64,000 nt of DNA from NCBI GenBank assembly GCA_016286055.1, contig JAEERW010000007.1, positions 1 to 64,000 on the forward strand, written 5' to 3'. Shown piece by piece: positions 51,993-61,340 of this stretch. The notes beneath the pieces are model-generated. The model was not told the origin of the DNA. It did not search any database and saw nothing but the letters and a program-made list of their open reading frames with translations. Each line of letters opens with the position of its first letter. The stretch's first letter is position 1. The stretch is from Bacteroidales bacterium. GTDB lineage: Bacteria; Bacteroidota; Bacteroidia; Bacteroidales; UBA3824. A program made the translations under genes and the position numbers.

Positions 51993-52439
51993 TTAAACCT
52001 TCCAATGTTTCAATTGTGAAAGATGGCTGTCGAATAGTGCACGGCGGTCGGTATCTGACTGATTATCAGGGTTTGGCATCTGTTTAACAAGAAAATCGAG
52101 CAACAAATCTTTGCTACTATAAGCAAATTTACCATCCACGTAGCACCATTTGCAGTAGTCCTCGTTGAAAGCGCCGTCGGGTTCGTGACTAATAAGCGAA
52201 TCATCGGTAAGAGGCATTCCGCAGCACTGACAAATCAACGTTTGCGGCGAACCCAAAAGAGTATTAATCGACACGTTAAACTCCTTTGATAGAGTTTTAA
52301 GCATATCGGTATTAGGTTGGGTTTCGCCATTTTCCCAACGACTTATCGCCTGACGGCTTACATTTACTCGTTCAGCCATCTGTTCCTGCGTAAGGTTGTT
52401 TTTTTCGCGCAGGTTTCTGAGAATTTCTTTTACTTCCAT
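51993..52439 (-). CDS. XRE regulator with C-terminal zinc ribbon
   Basis: The 148-residue protein has a helix-turn-helix at about 3-60 (REKNNLTQEQMAERVNVSRQ, AISRWENGE). A treble-clef or zinc ribbon domain follows: CQCCGMPLTD and EDYCKWCYVDG, four to five cysteines. Such fusions occur in small stand-alone regulators, and the zinc ribbon part is also found alone in Firmicutes and Bacteroidota. It ends 45 bases from R3 and is divergent from nothing obvious; targets are unknown. Confidence 0.8.
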   Translation of the reverse strand: MEVKEILRNLREKNNLTQEQMAERVNVSRQAISRWENGETQPNTDMLKTLSKEFNVSINTLLGSPQTLICQCCGMPLTDDSLISHEPDGAFNEDYCKWCYVDGKFAYSSKDLLLDFLVKQMPNPDNQSDTDRRALFDSHLSQLKHWKV

Positions 52440-52562
52440 AATTAATACAAATTAAACTGTGATTTTGATACCGCAAAATTACAGCCTCCACCCCCTCGTG
52501 TCAAGAAACAGGCGGTTGCGTTTTGTTAAAATATGTTAATGTAATGGCGGTTAAATTAATGT

Positions 52563-54515
52563 TTACATCGCCCCCTCATACTGCATCGTGGCATCTTCCC
52601 AATATGCCATCTCTTTTTCGAGGTTGAGTTTTACGGTGTCATATTGGGTAAAGAGATCCATATCGGTTTGGTTTTCGGGGAGTTGAAGTTTTGCTTGAAT
52701 TTCAGATAATTGATTTTCAAGTTCTTGAACACGCTGCTCCGATTTTTCAACGTTGGATTTTAGTTTGCGGAGCATTTTTTCGCGCTCTTTTTTGGCTAAA
52801 TAATCCTCCTTACCAGTGGCAGGTTTTGGGGCGGGTTCGGGAATATTATTTTGAACGGGTTTGGGTGTAGAAACGATGGTTTTCTGCGCTTCAAATTCCT
52901 TCATATTCTGCAATTTCTTCTTTTCAAGGAAGTAATTGATGTCGCCTTTGTATTGCTTAATTTTGCGGTCGCGGAATTCGTAAACAGTTTCGGCAAGTCC
53001 GTTGAGAAAATCGCGGTCGTGCGATACAAGAATAATTGTGCCGTCGTAAGCCAAGAGAGCCTGTTTGAGAATATCTTTGGAACGGATGTCGAGGTGGTTT
53101 GTAGGTTCGTCGAGCACAAGGAGCGAATAGGGCTGAAAGAGAAGTTTTGCCATCTCTAATCGAGCACGTTCGCCACCAGAAAGCACCTTCACTTTTTTTT
53201 CAATATCCTCACCGCCAAAGAGAAACGCTCCGAGAATATCACGCACCTTTGTACGCATATCACCTGTGGCTATATCGTCGAGAGTTTGAAAAACGGTTTT
53301 GTTGAGGTCTAACAGTTCGTCCTGATTTTGGGCATAATAGCCAATAGAAACGTTGTAACCTATTTTGAGTTCGCCATCGTAAGGAATTTGCCCAATAATG
53401 CAACGGCTAAAAGTGGTTTTACCCTCGCCGTTACGACCCACAAAGGCAACCTTTTCGCCGCGTTCGAGCACAAACTCAACATCATCTAACACCACCTTTT
53501 CGCCAAACGCCTTGGTAAGATGGTCGGCCTTAACCACCACTTGTCCGCTGCGGGGCGCGGGGGGAAAACGGAAATGAATCGAACTATTATCCTCTAAATC
53601 AACCTCTAAGCGTTCCATTTTGTCGAGCATTTTGATACGGCTCTGCACTTGGTTGCTTTTGGTGGGTTTGTAGCGGAAACGCTCTATAAAATCTTCGGTA
53701 TCTTGAATAATTTTTTGTTGGTTTTCGTAAGCCGCAATCTGCTGTTGACGGCGTTCTTTGCGAAGTTCTAAGTATTTGGTATACGATGCGTTATAGTCGT
53801 AAATCTTGCCGAGCGAGATTTCAATTGTGCGTTTGGTAACGTTGTCTAAGAAAGTGCGGTCGTGCGAAATCAAAACCACCGCTCCGGCGTAATCTTTAAG
53901 ATAATCTTCGAGCCACTGAATCGACTCAATATCAAGGTGGTTGGTAGGTTCGTCGAGGAGAAAAACCTTTGGTTTGCGCAATATGCATTTAGCAAGCACG
54001 ATACGCATTTTCCAACCTCCCGAAAATTCTGAAACCTTGCGTTGGAAGTCCTCTTGACGGAATCCCAAACCTTTGAGCACCACTTCGGCATCGGCGTTAC
54101 GTTTGCTTCCGCCAATGAGTTCAAGTCGTTCGGATTTTTCGGTGAGCGAATGAATTAGGCGCATATAGTCGTCTGATTCATAGTCGGTTCGCTCGGCTAT
54201 TTCAACATTTAGTTTAGATATTTCTTCTTCTAACTTAACAGCGTCTTCAAAGCAAGTGAGGGTCTCCTCAATAACGGAGCGTTCCGATGGAAGTTCCATT
54301 TGCTGAGGCAGATAGCCCACGGTACAATCTTCGGGTATGGTAATGCTTCCCTTGTCGATTGGCTGAATACCGATAATGGTTTTGAGCAGCGTAGACTTGC
54401 CCGCGCCATTTTTGCCGGTGAGTCCAATACGGTCTTTTGGGTTGATTACAAAGGTGATATCGTTAAACAAATCGGTGCCAGAAAACGACACTGTTACGTT
54501 GTTGATAGAAATCAT
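52563..54515 (-). CDS. ABC-F family ATPase
   Basis: The 650-residue soluble protein has two ATP-binding cassettes and no membrane segment. Cassette 1 has GLTGKNGAGKSTLLKTIIG near 33 and Walker B VFLLDEPTNHLDIES; cassette 2 has VAFVGRNGEGKTTF and signature LSGGERARLEMAKLL with LLVLDEPTNHLDIRS. The linker between them matches the ribosome-contacting arm of ABC-F proteins, and a coiled coil ends the protein. Probably a translation factor (Uup/EttA-like); a resistance role is not supported by sequence. Confidence 0.93.
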   Translation of the reverse strand: MISINNVTVSFSGTDLFNDITFVINPKDRIGLTGKNGAGKSTLLKTIIGIQPIDKGSITIPEDCTVGYLPQQMELPSERSVIEETLTCFEDAVKLEEEISKLNVEIAERTDYESDDYMRLIHSLTEKSERLELIGGSKRNADAEVVLKGLGFRQEDFQRKVSEFSGGWKMRIVLAKCILRKPKVFLLDEPTNHLDIESIQWLEDYLKDYAGAVVLISHDRTFLDNVTKRTIEISLGKIYDYNASYTKYLELRKERRQQQIAAYENQQKIIQDTEDFIERFRYKPTKSNQVQSRIKMLDKMERLEVDLEDNSSIHFRFPPAPRSGQVVVKADHLTKAFGEKVVLDDVEFVLERGEKVAFVGRNGEGKTTFSRCIIGQIPYDGELKIGYNVSIGYYAQNQDELLDLNKTVFQTLDDIATGDMRTKVRDILGAFLFGGEDIEKKVKVLSGGERARLEMAKLLFQPYSLLVLDEPTNHLDIRSKDILKQALLAYDGTIILVSHDRDFLNGLAETVYEFRDRKIKQYKGDINYFLEKKKLQNMKEFEAQKTIVSTPKPVQNNIPEPAPKPATGKEDYLAKKEREKMLRKLKSNVEKSEQRVQELENQLSEIQAKLQLPENQTDMDLFTQYDTVKLNLEKEMAYWEDATMQYEGAM

Positions 54516-54529
54516 TGTTTTACAAGTAA

Positions 54530-55024
54530 TTATAATTTATCGGCGAACACATCCACACGGCATTGGTCGGTGCACTCGTTGAGCAGTTCGGTGTTGGTTT
54601 TGTTGAGAACAGGGTGCACAAAGTCGGGAATGAGGTCGCACAAAGGCATTAACACAAATTTTCTGTTTTGCAGAAGTCGGTGAGGGATAATGAGATTGGG
54701 CTTGTCAACTAAATCATTACCATAATATAGAATATCAATATCGATAGTGCGCGACGAGTACCCCTTGCCCGAACGCACGCGGCCAAGTTCGGCCTCAACC
54801 ACGTGGCACATTTCCAAAAGTACTGACGGATTGCAAGTTACGTCGGCCTCAGCCACAAGATTTAGATAGTCGGCGTCGGCATAACCCCAACTCTCGGCCT
54901 GATAGATTTTAGAAATACGTTTTACTCTGACACCGAGGTCTTTAAGGTTATCGATAGCGTTTTTAAGATACTCTTCGCGGTTGCCCTTATTCGACCCAAG
55001 CAAAAGATATACAGATGTTGACAT
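54530..55024 (-). CDS. folK: 6-hydroxymethyl-7,8-dihydropterin pyrophosphokinase
   Basis: This folate-pathway enzyme transfers pyrophosphate from ATP. The start at 55024 (MSTSVYLLLGSNKGNREEYL) fits the family; the open frame extends 17 codons further. Residues SKIYQAESWGYADADYLNLV, then RVRSGKGYSSRTIDIDILYY and LIIPHRLLQNRKFVLMPLCD are the known motifs. Length 164 is normal. It lies just upstream of the ABC-F gene. Confidence 0.93.
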   Translation of the reverse strand: MSTSVYLLLGSNKGNREEYLKNAIDNLKDLGVRVKRISKIYQAESWGYADADYLNLVAEADVTCNPSVLLEMCHVVEAELGRVRSGKGYSSRTIDIDILYYGNDLVDKPNLIIPHRLLQNRKFVLMPLCDLIPDFVHPVLNKTNTELLNECTDQCRVDVFADKL

Positions 55025-55156
55025 AATAGTTTGTTTAAAATTTTGCGCAAAGTTAGAAAAAAATGAGCAAATCAAAAACTATTGGCATTAATAATTTATC
55101 AATCATTGGTAAAGTATAGATTACAAAATATTATTGGCGATCTTAACAATATTATA

Positions 55157-55206
55157 AAAACATAGGCAAAATTTTACAAAAAACACCACGAAAACATAGG
55201 CAAAAT
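55157..55206. repeat. Two direct repeats AAAACATAGGCAAAAT, 34 bp apart
   Basis: The two copies start at 55157 and 55191 in the 261-bp gap between folK and the beta-barrel gene. No open frame with coding character is visible in this gap. The spacing is close to the 33-bp period of repeats next to the ATPase genes. Confidence 0.55.
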
Positions 55207-55285
55207 CAGGGCAAGATTTTGGGATTATTGAAATTTTTGGTGAAAAAATATTGGGGATTATTGCGAAATAAGCATTACAAACCAC

Positions 55286-55936
55286 TCAGAAGTTGGTTGT
55301 GCCATTTATAAACTCCTCTGCTTTCTTTCTATTCCAAGATGCTATACGATAACCGACAATCAATGCAAACGACCTTGTACGAATAGAGCAAGACTCCTGA
55401 TATTCTTCAAAAATGGACAACAGACCATAACTGACACTTACAGCAAGCGAAAACCTGTTCCATTCTATGCCGGTATCCGTTCTAGACCCAAAATCATATA
55501 TCGACAGGCTTTCATCTTCAAACAAATCGCCCGACAAATTATACTCCTTGCACTCGTACTCACCATTCAAAGCACGTGACCCATAAAAACCTACCGAACA
55601 AAACATACGCAAATTATCGCTGACATTAAATCTAACAGACATAGGCACCGACAATTCCAAATAACGGATTGCATAATGGAAACGGTATCCATACTTATCC
55701 ACATTCATTTTACCACCTTTCTCATAATAGTCAATAGCGGGAGCAAGCGACAATCTGTCACAACGAAATTGTCGATTAAAAACAATGCCGCCCATACAAC
55801 CAAAAACAGGTCTCACATTAGTGTAGTCGCCGCCGAGAAACGAACCACAAAATCCGCCTCTTACACCCACAAAATTTTGCGCCAAGGATATTGACACAAA
55901 ACACAGACAAACAAATAGCAATAATATACGCTTCAT
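55286..55936 (-). CDS. Small outer-membrane beta-barrel protein
   Basis: The start at 55936 gives a clean signal peptide (MKRILLLFVCLCFVSISLAQ) and 216 residues. The body begins FVGVRGGFCGSFLGGDYTNV and continues as alternating strands, including SFALIVGYRIASWNRK, typical of PorT/outer-membrane protein beta-barrel families. It follows two small lipoprotein genes with a one-base gap, so the three form one unit. Confidence 0.7.
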   Translation of the reverse strand: MKRILLLFVCLCFVSISLAQNFVGVRGGFCGSFLGGDYTNVRPVFGCMGGIVFNRQFRCDRLSLAPAIDYYEKGGKMNVDKYGYRFHYAIRYLELSVPMSVRFNVSDNLRMFCSVGFYGSRALNGEYECKEYNLSGDLFEDESLSIYDFGSRTDTGIEWNRFSLAVSVSYGLLSIFEEYQESCSIRTRSFALIVGYRIASWNRKKAEEFINGTTNF

Positions 55937-55937
55937 T

Positions 55938-56375
55938 CTAATTGTAATTTTCGGGGATAATAAAAAATCTGAAAATATAGTGAACAGAGTTTTGTCTGAT
56001 AATCTCATAATTATTAAAAACAAGAGGATTACCGGGTTCACATAAATCAACGCTATAAGTATATTGACGATTACCAAAAGATATTTTGGCATAGTCAGCA
56101 CCACCAAAAGGGTATGGGGAGAAAACATCTAATCCGTCATCATCTAAATTCTGACAAAAAAAGCGAAGGGTATCGCAGGGAAGAAGGTCCCTATTGGTGT
56201 TTGGTGGCTGATCAAGGACAACATTAACCACTGTATCTGAAAGATTTACAATTTCATATTGATTAATTACGTGGGCATAATTGTTGCGGTCAGTGCAGTA
56301 CATTCCATAATCAACAAGAGGAAACATACAACCTTGAAACACACATAAACAAAACAAATAGAATATATTTTTCAT
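55938..56375 (-). CDS. Small lipoprotein, paralogue of the next gene
   Basis: The 145-residue protein has a signal peptide with lipobox (LCVFQGCMFPL, Cys at 16). It resembles the gene at 56372 in layout: a conserved DTVVNVVLDQP-type opening, a central CDTLRFFCQNLDDDGLDVF and an end EIIRQNSVHYIFRFFIIPE. No family is recognised. It overlaps the upstream gene by 4 bases (ATGA). Confidence 0.65.
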   Translation of the reverse strand: MKNIFYLFCLCVFQGCMFPLVDYGMYCTDRNNYAHVINQYEIVNLSDTVVNVVLDQPPNTNRDLLPCDTLRFFCQNLDDDGLDVFSPYPFGGADYAKISFGNRQYTYSVDLCEPGNPLVFNNYEIIRQNSVHYIFRFFIIPENYN

Positions 56376-56836
56376 TGCTCAACAGTTTTTTCAGACTCAG
56401 ACCTAAGTTCGTCAGTAATTATATATTGGAACATATACTCAAAAGCCGATAGTTTATAAACTTGACAGTTTGCGTAGACAAAAGGACTAAATTTATCGAA
56501 CTTATCTTTCGAAAAACCTATCGTTATGGAATTTGGGAAATAAAAAGTGATGGAATCCACATCATCAAACGGCTTGTTATAATACACAGTATCAACCCGT
56601 CCATTAAAACCATAAGCATCATCAAGGGAGTAATCACGGTACTGACAAGAGTCTCCGGGGAAAAGCACAGCATTTTCCATCTGTCTTAAACCGAGAGAAG
56701 TATTTCGCCATAGCACCACAGACACCATTGAAGAAGAAGAATTCTTAACCTGATTGTAAGAATGCATAGATGGTGAATCATTCTCGCACGCCGAAAAAAC
56801 AATCGGAATAAAAGGCAATATTTTAAGCAAGTTCAT
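56372..56836 (-). CDS. Small lipoprotein, first of a three-gene envelope unit
   Basis: The 154-residue protein has a lipobox (PIVFSACENDSP, Cys at 17). The core VSVVLWRNTSLGLRQMENAV, then GDSCQYRDY and ITFYFPNSITIGFSKDKF corresponds to similar parts of the next gene, and both end in a Y-x-F-x-Y-I-I-type strand (FEYMFQYIITDELR). The duplication plus a beta-barrel partner suggests a small outer-membrane complex. Function is not known. Confidence 0.65.
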   Translation of the reverse strand: MNLLKILPFIPIVFSACENDSPSMHSYNQVKNSSSSMVSVVLWRNTSLGLRQMENAVLFPGDSCQYRDYSLDDAYGFNGRVDTVYYNKPFDDVDSITFYFPNSITIGFSKDKFDKFSPFVYANCQVYKLSAFEYMFQYIITDELRSESEKTVEQ

Positions 56837-56920
56837 TTTAGGGCTTTATTAGTTAATAGAATTTTTCGCAAAGTTAGAAAAAATCGCATCGCATCCGCCA
56901 ATTACATTAAAATTTTTTAC

Positions 56921-56928
56921 TATATTTG
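56921..56928 (+). promoter_or_regulatory. Candidate -7 promoter box for the Dcu transporter gene
   Basis: TATATTTG lies 42 bases before the ATG at 56971. Confidence 0.5.
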
Positions 56929-56970
56929 TAAATGACTATTATTTGATTTTAACATTAAAACGCTGATATT

Positions 56971-58314
56971 ATGGACATAGTAATGATTCTTGAACTACTG
57001 ATAGTTCTTGGTGCGCTGTACGTGGGTTCGCGCTACGGCAGCCTTGCGCTCGGAGCCATTTCGGGCATCGGACTCGCGCTCTTAGTGCTCTGTTTTGGGC
57101 TCAAACCCGGCAACCCGCCCACCGACGTTATTTACATCATCATTGCCGCCGTAACGTGCGCCGGAATGATGCAGGCGTCGGGCGGAATGGATTGGCTAAT
57201 TCAACTTGCCGAAAAACTTTTGCGAAAGCACCCCAACCACATCACGTTTTTTGCGCCACTGTGCACGTTTTTCCTTACCGTTTTGGTGGGCACAGGACAC
57301 GTGGTTTACACTCTTATGCCAATTATCTGCGACATTGCGCTAAAAAAAGGCATCCGTCCCGAACGTCCGTGCGGTGTGGCGAGCATTGCAAGTCAAGTGG
57401 GTATTACCTGTTCGCCAATTGCTGCTGCTGTGGCGTCGTTTGTGGTAATTTCTAACGCCAACGGTTTTGATGTCAACAACTTGCAGGTTATTGGCGTAAC
57501 AATTCCCGCTTGTGTGTGCGGACTTATGGCTGCGGCTGCGCTCAGTTACAAACGCGGTCTCGACTTAGACAAAGACCCGAAATTTCAGGAACGTCTCAAA
57601 GACCCAAAAACGAAAGAATATATGTACGGCGACTCTGCCACGCTGTTAGACAAGAAGATAAGCAAAGAGGCTAAACGTGCCGTGTATATTTTTGTTGGTG
57701 CATTGGCGTTGATTGTGATGTATTCGGTGTTTCAGATTGCGGGTATGGACCTCCGCCCAAAATTTGATGGCAAACCGATTGGTATGAACATTATTATTCA
57801 GATAGTTATGATAACGGCAGCGGCATTTATGATAATATTTTGCAAAGCCGCGCCCAAAAAGGCAGTGGGCGGAGCCGTTTGGCAAAGCGGAATGGTGGCT
57901 GTGGTGGCTATCTACGGTATCGCGTGGCTTGCCGACACGTTTTTCAGCAACTATCTTGACGTTATGAAAGGCAGTTTGGAAGGCATTGTAAGCCAATATC
58001 CGTGGACAATAGCGTTTGCGTTTTTTGCCGTTTCGGTGCTGATAAACTCGCAGGGCGCCGTGGTGGTGGCAATGCTTCCATTAGCATACTCACTGGGCAT
58101 CGACGGACCAATTTTGTTGGGTGTGCTCCCAAGCGTTTACGGATATTTCTTCATTCCCAACTATCCAAGCGACATCGCCACTGTTAACTTCGACCGCTCA
58201 GGCACCACAGTGATAGGTAAATACCTTCTGAATCATAGTTTTATGATGCCTGGCTTAGTCAGCGTAACAGTCTCCACACTTGTGGCAATGCTGATAACGT
58301 GGTTGGTATATTAA
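56971..58314 (+). CDS. Anaerobic C4-dicarboxylate transporter (DcuA/DcuB type)
   Basis: This inner-membrane antiporter exchanges aspartate or fumarate for succinate in anaerobic respiration. The 447-residue protein has about ten hydrophobic segments and the Dcu motifs GTGHVVYTLMPIICDIALKK, RPCGVASIASQVGITCSPIA and LGVLPSVYGYFFIPNYPSDI. The pattern does not allow a choice between DcuA and DcuB. It fits an anaerobic, succinate-forming Bacteroidales. Confidence 0.92.
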   Translation: MDIVMILELLIVLGALYVGSRYGSLALGAISGIGLALLVLCFGLKPGNPPTDVIYIIIAAVTCAGMMQASGGMDWLIQLAEKLLRKHPNHITFFAPLCTFFLTVLVGTGHVVYTLMPIICDIALKKGIRPERPCGVASIASQVGITCSPIAAAVASFVVISNANGFDVNNLQVIGVTIPACVCGLMAAAALSYKRGLDLDKDPKFQERLKDPKTKEYMYGDSATLLDKKISKEAKRAVYIFVGALALIVMYSVFQIAGMDLRPKFDGKPIGMNIIIQIVMITAAAFMIIFCKAAPKKAVGGAVWQSGMVAVVAIYGIAWLADTFFSNYLDVMKGSLEGIVSQYPWTIAFAFFAVSVLINSQGAVVVAMLPLAYSLGIDGPILLGVLPSVYGYFFIPNYPSDIATVNFDRSGTTVIGKYLLNHSFMMPGLVSVTVSTLVAMLITWLVY

Positions 58315-58320
58315 AAAAAT

Positions 58321-58406
58321 GGTTACTCCACTAAGCGATATTTAAAGAAAATTGGTTAGTGGAGTAACCGATTTTTAGCAAATTTTGGTTATTGGAGTAA
58401 CCAAAA
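58321..58406. repeat. Three 33-bp-phased palindromes upstream of the ATPase at 58464
   Basis: Units start at 58321 (GGTTACTCCACTAA), 58354 (GGTTAGTGGAGTAACC) and 58387 (GGTTATTGGAGTAACC), exactly 33 bp apart. Each is a GGTTA..TAACC palindrome or its complement half. The last is extended by matching TTTT/AAAA arms to 58383-58406. The promoter box TATCTTTG follows at 58431-58438. Confidence 0.8.
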
Positions 58407-58430
58407 TTTGCTTTTTTGTTTTTTGTTCAT

Positions 58431-58438
58431 TATCTTTG
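58431..58438 (+). promoter_or_regulatory. Candidate -7 promoter box for the ATPase at 58464
   Basis: TATCTTTG lies 25 bases before the ATG, 24 bases after the last palindrome. Confidence 0.55.
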
Positions 58439-58463
58439 CGGTGTTTACAATTATCCCGAATTT

Positions 58464-59660
58464 ATGGAGACACTGTACAAAAAGCATAAGATACTGATTT
58501 CGCAAGTGAATTTGGAAATTGTGCGCGACACTATGCACACAATCAATTGGGAACGTCAACTTGTAGCAATCAGAGGTTCGCGAGGTGTGGGCAAAACAAC
58601 GCTCATAAGGCAATTTATCCGTCAAAAATACGGCACAGAGGCTGGTGTGGCACTATATTGTGTAATGGACAGCCTATATTTTACCAACCACACGCTGTCA
58701 GATTTGGCAGAAAACTTTCATCTTGCTGGCGGACGGCATTTGTTTCTCGATGAAGTGCACAAATATCCCACTTGGAGCAAGGAAATCAAAGAGATAATCG
58801 ACCTATATCCCGATTTAAAAATATGCTTTACTGGCTCATCATTGTTGCAAATACTCAATGCCGATGCCGACCTTTCGCGAAGGGTTCTAAGTTACAATAT
58901 GTCAGGACTTTCGTTTCGCGAATATCTGCGTTTTTATCACAAAATTTCACTGCCATCTTATACTCTAAACGAAATAATCAACAATGCCGACGAAATTTGT
59001 GACGAAGTTTGCAAAGTTTGTAGTCCTCAGCCATTGTTTAATGCCTATCTAAGAGCAGGTTACTATCCATTTTTTGATGGAAACGAGACCGAATATTACA
59101 GCCGGTTAGAAAATGTTGTAAGTTTTATAATCGACCAAGAAATTACTCAGTTTTGCAATGTAGACCCTGCCTACACACGAAAACTCAAAGCCTTGATACT
59201 CTACCTCTGCAACAATGTGCCTTACGAGGTGAATATCTCAAAACTTGCTACGTATTTGGAAATAAACAAAGCAACAGTGCTCAACTATCTTGCGGCTATG
59301 CACCGCGCCGAACTAATAACACTTATCTACTGCGACAACAAATCGGTATCAAAAATGCAAAAACCTGACAAGATTTTTATACATAACACAAATATTCTCA
59401 ACGCATTAAGCAACAACACTATAATTGGCACAATTCGCGAATGTTTTGTGGTAAATCAATTGTCGCAACATCATACTGTGGAATATTCAAAAGAGCACGG
59501 CGATTTTATGATAGACAGCAAAATTCTCTTTGAAGTTGGAGGTAAAGAGAAGACATTCAATCAAATAGCGGGCATCGATAACTCATACATCCTTGCCGAC
59601 GACATAGAAATGCCCATCGGACATAAACTTCCACTATGGATTGTGGGAATGGAGTATTAA
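58464..59660 (+). CDS. AAA_14/DUF4143-type ATPase (second in the region)
   Basis: The start at 58464 (METLYKKHKILISQ) was chosen for the conserved N-terminus and the promoter 25 bases upstream. The 398-residue protein has Walker A GSRGVGKT at 38-45 and Walker B RHLFLDEVHKY near 91-101. A winged-helix region follows (VNISKLATYLEINKATVLNY), then the nuclease-fold tail with ILFEVGGKEKTFNQIAGI. It shares layout and many residues with the ATPase at 60093 but has different repeats at its promoter. Cellular role unknown. Confidence 0.88.
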   Translation: METLYKKHKILISQVNLEIVRDTMHTINWERQLVAIRGSRGVGKTTLIRQFIRQKYGTEAGVALYCVMDSLYFTNHTLSDLAENFHLAGGRHLFLDEVHKYPTWSKEIKEIIDLYPDLKICFTGSSLLQILNADADLSRRVLSYNMSGLSFREYLRFYHKISLPSYTLNEIINNADEICDEVCKVCSPQPLFNAYLRAGYYPFFDGNETEYYSRLENVVSFIIDQEITQFCNVDPAYTRKLKALILYLCNNVPYEVNISKLATYLEINKATVLNYLAAMHRAELITLIYCDNKSVSKMQKPDKIFIHNTNILNALSNNTIIGTIRECFVVNQLSQHHTVEYSKEHGDFMIDSKILFEVGGKEKTFNQIAGIDNSYILADDIEMPIGHKLPLWIVGMEY

Positions 59661-59679
59661 CATAATAAAAAACAAGTAT

Positions 59680-60081
59680 ATGGCTGTAAACAAAGTAATA
59701 AACATCAAAAGCATAATCACCATAGTTTATACAATTATTCTAATGGTATTATTTAAGAATTTCTTTGAATTTTGGTCAATATTTATACCGTCAACAATAG
59801 GAATAATTATCTTGCAATGGTTAATTGAATCAATTACTTACAAAAAAATAGGTATACAAGCCAAAACTCCTATAATATTGCTAAATGTACTAATTTTGAT
59901 AGTAGTTACATCCACCATAGGATTATGGATGTTAGCATTTAATACTTTTGCCAACGATTTATCACCATTATTAACGATGGAATATTATTCATCAAATAGT
60001 GCTCTTCTCTATGTAATGCCGTATTATCTTATAAATGTGATATTTATCATATACTTATTGGCAAAGAAAAAGACGGAATGA
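59680..60081 (+). CDS. Small multi-spanning membrane protein
   Basis: The start at 59680 gives 133 residues with four hydrophobic segments: IITIVYTIILMVLFKNFFEF, FIPSTIGIIILQWLIESITY, PIILLNVLILIVVTSTIGLW and MPYYLINVIFIIYLLAKKKT. No family is recognised. It follows the ATPase gene by 19 bases and may be cotranscribed with it. It ends 11 bases from the convergent third ATPase. Confidence 0.65.
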   Translation: MAVNKVINIKSIITIVYTIILMVLFKNFFEFWSIFIPSTIGIIILQWLIESITYKKIGIQAKTPIILLNVLILIVVTSTIGLWMLAFNTFANDLSPLLTMEYYSSNSALLYVMPYYLINVIFIIYLLAKKKTE

Positions 60082-60092
60082 TATTAACCCCC

Positions 60093-61304
60093 TCAATACA
60101 AAAGCCCAAACATCCACAGCGGAATCCTATTACCGATGCCAGATTCTATGCCGTCGATAGCCAAATAACTCTGAGGAATATTCTTAATTTGGTCGAAAGT
60201 TTTGTTGGGTCCACCCACTTCAAAAAGATATTTACCATCAACAATAAAATCGCCCTTTTTGGGGTAACGAACATCAAATAATAATTGTAACTGACTGAAA
60301 AAGAATGTTTCACGCAATGTACCAACATCTATTTTATTAGATAATGCGTACATAAGGTTTGTGTTGTAAAGATACACTTTTGCAGGAGCAGTAAGATGAC
60401 GGTAGTTTTTTAAATCCTTGGTTAACAGCGAAATAATACTGCCTTTATCCAATGTGTAAAGCATTTTTAAGCAACTATCACGAGTAGAACCAAGAGATTC
60501 TGCAAGTTTTGAGACATTTACCTCAAAAGGAACATTGCCCACAACAAGCATAAGAAGGGTTTTTATCTTCTCTACTGTTGAATATGAAATATCCACCGTT
60601 GCCGGCATATCAGATTCGATAACAAGTTGAATAACAGAATTTAGCCTCATATAATAACCACCTTTAATCTCACCTGCAAAAGGATAACAACCCTGTCGGA
60701 GATAGTCGTCGAAACATTTCAAAACTTTGACCTTTGGCATAATATCTAAGGCAATGTCAATATGATTTTCAAGTAAATTGTCAAGCGTCAAAGGGTCGAG
60801 TTTTATTATTTTAGCAAATTCAAGATATTCTCTAAACGACATATTACCAAGTGTATACAAAACCTGACGACGCGAAAGGTCGGCTTTGGAATTATCAATT
60901 TCCAACATCGACGAACCTGTATAAACAATTTTAAGATCGGGATAGTTGTCGTAAAAATTTTTTAGATAAAGACTCCAATCCTTAAACTTGTGAACTTCGT
61001 CGAAAAACAAAGTGGTAACGCCATAATTATAAAGATATTCAACAAGACTTAAAAGGTTATTGGTTTTAAACCACAAATTATCAAGCGAAACCCAAAATAC
61101 CTTGCTCTTATCCTTAAAGTTCTCTTTGATATATTGAAGCATCAAGGTAGTTTTACCAACGCCCCTTGCTCCGCGAATACCTATCAAACGGTCTCGCCAA
61201 TCTATTTGATTATATAAATAACGCTTAAAAGTAGTTTGTACAGTTGCCAATCTACGATAAAAGACAGTTCTAAGCGGTTCCAAATCAATTTGTTCCATAA
61301 TCAC
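60093..61304 (-). CDS. AAA_14/DUF4143-type ATPase (third in the region)
   Basis: The 403-residue protein has Walker A GARGVGKT at 45-52 and Walker B TLFFDEVHKFKDW near 98-110. A winged-helix part follows (NVSKLAESLGSTRDSCLKML), then the tail GDFIVDGKYLFEVGGPNKTF with the E-x-x-x-x-K-type nuclease pattern. It is a paralogue of the gene at 58464. Its promoter (minus-strand TATATTTG at 61333-61326) is preceded by three exact 33-bp-phased copies of a different motif. Confidence 0.88.
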   Translation of the reverse strand: MIMEQIDLEPLRTVFYRRLATVQTTFKRYLYNQIDWRDRLIGIRGARGVGKTTLMLQYIKENFKDKSKVFWVSLDNLWFKTNNLLSLVEYLYNYGVTTLFFDEVHKFKDWSLYLKNFYDNYPDLKIVYTGSSMLEIDNSKADLSRRQVLYTLGNMSFREYLEFAKIIKLDPLTLDNLLENHIDIALDIMPKVKVLKCFDDYLRQGCYPFAGEIKGGYYMRLNSVIQLVIESDMPATVDISYSTVEKIKTLLMLVVGNVPFEVNVSKLAESLGSTRDSCLKMLYTLDKGSIISLLTKDLKNYRHLTAPAKVYLYNTNLMYALSNKIDVGTLRETFFFSQLQLLFDVRYPKKGDFIVDGKYLFEVGGPNKTFDQIKNIPQSYLAIDGIESGIGNRIPLWMFGLLY

Positions 61305-61325
61305 TACTGTTTATTAATAACACTG

Positions 61326-61333
61326 CAAATATA
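61326..61333 (-). promoter_or_regulatory. Candidate -7 promoter box for the third ATPase
   Basis: The minus strand reads TATATTTG, 22 bases before the ATG at 61304. Confidence 0.55.
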
Positions 61334-61340
61334 CAACAAT

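Noticed and set aside
58321..58369. The GGTTACTCCACTAA / TTAGTGGAGTAACC inverted pair considered as a terminator of the Dcu gene
   Set aside because: The loop is over 20 bases, a third copy follows at the same 33-bp step, and the units sit before the ATPase promoter. A terminator role in addition is possible but not the main reading.
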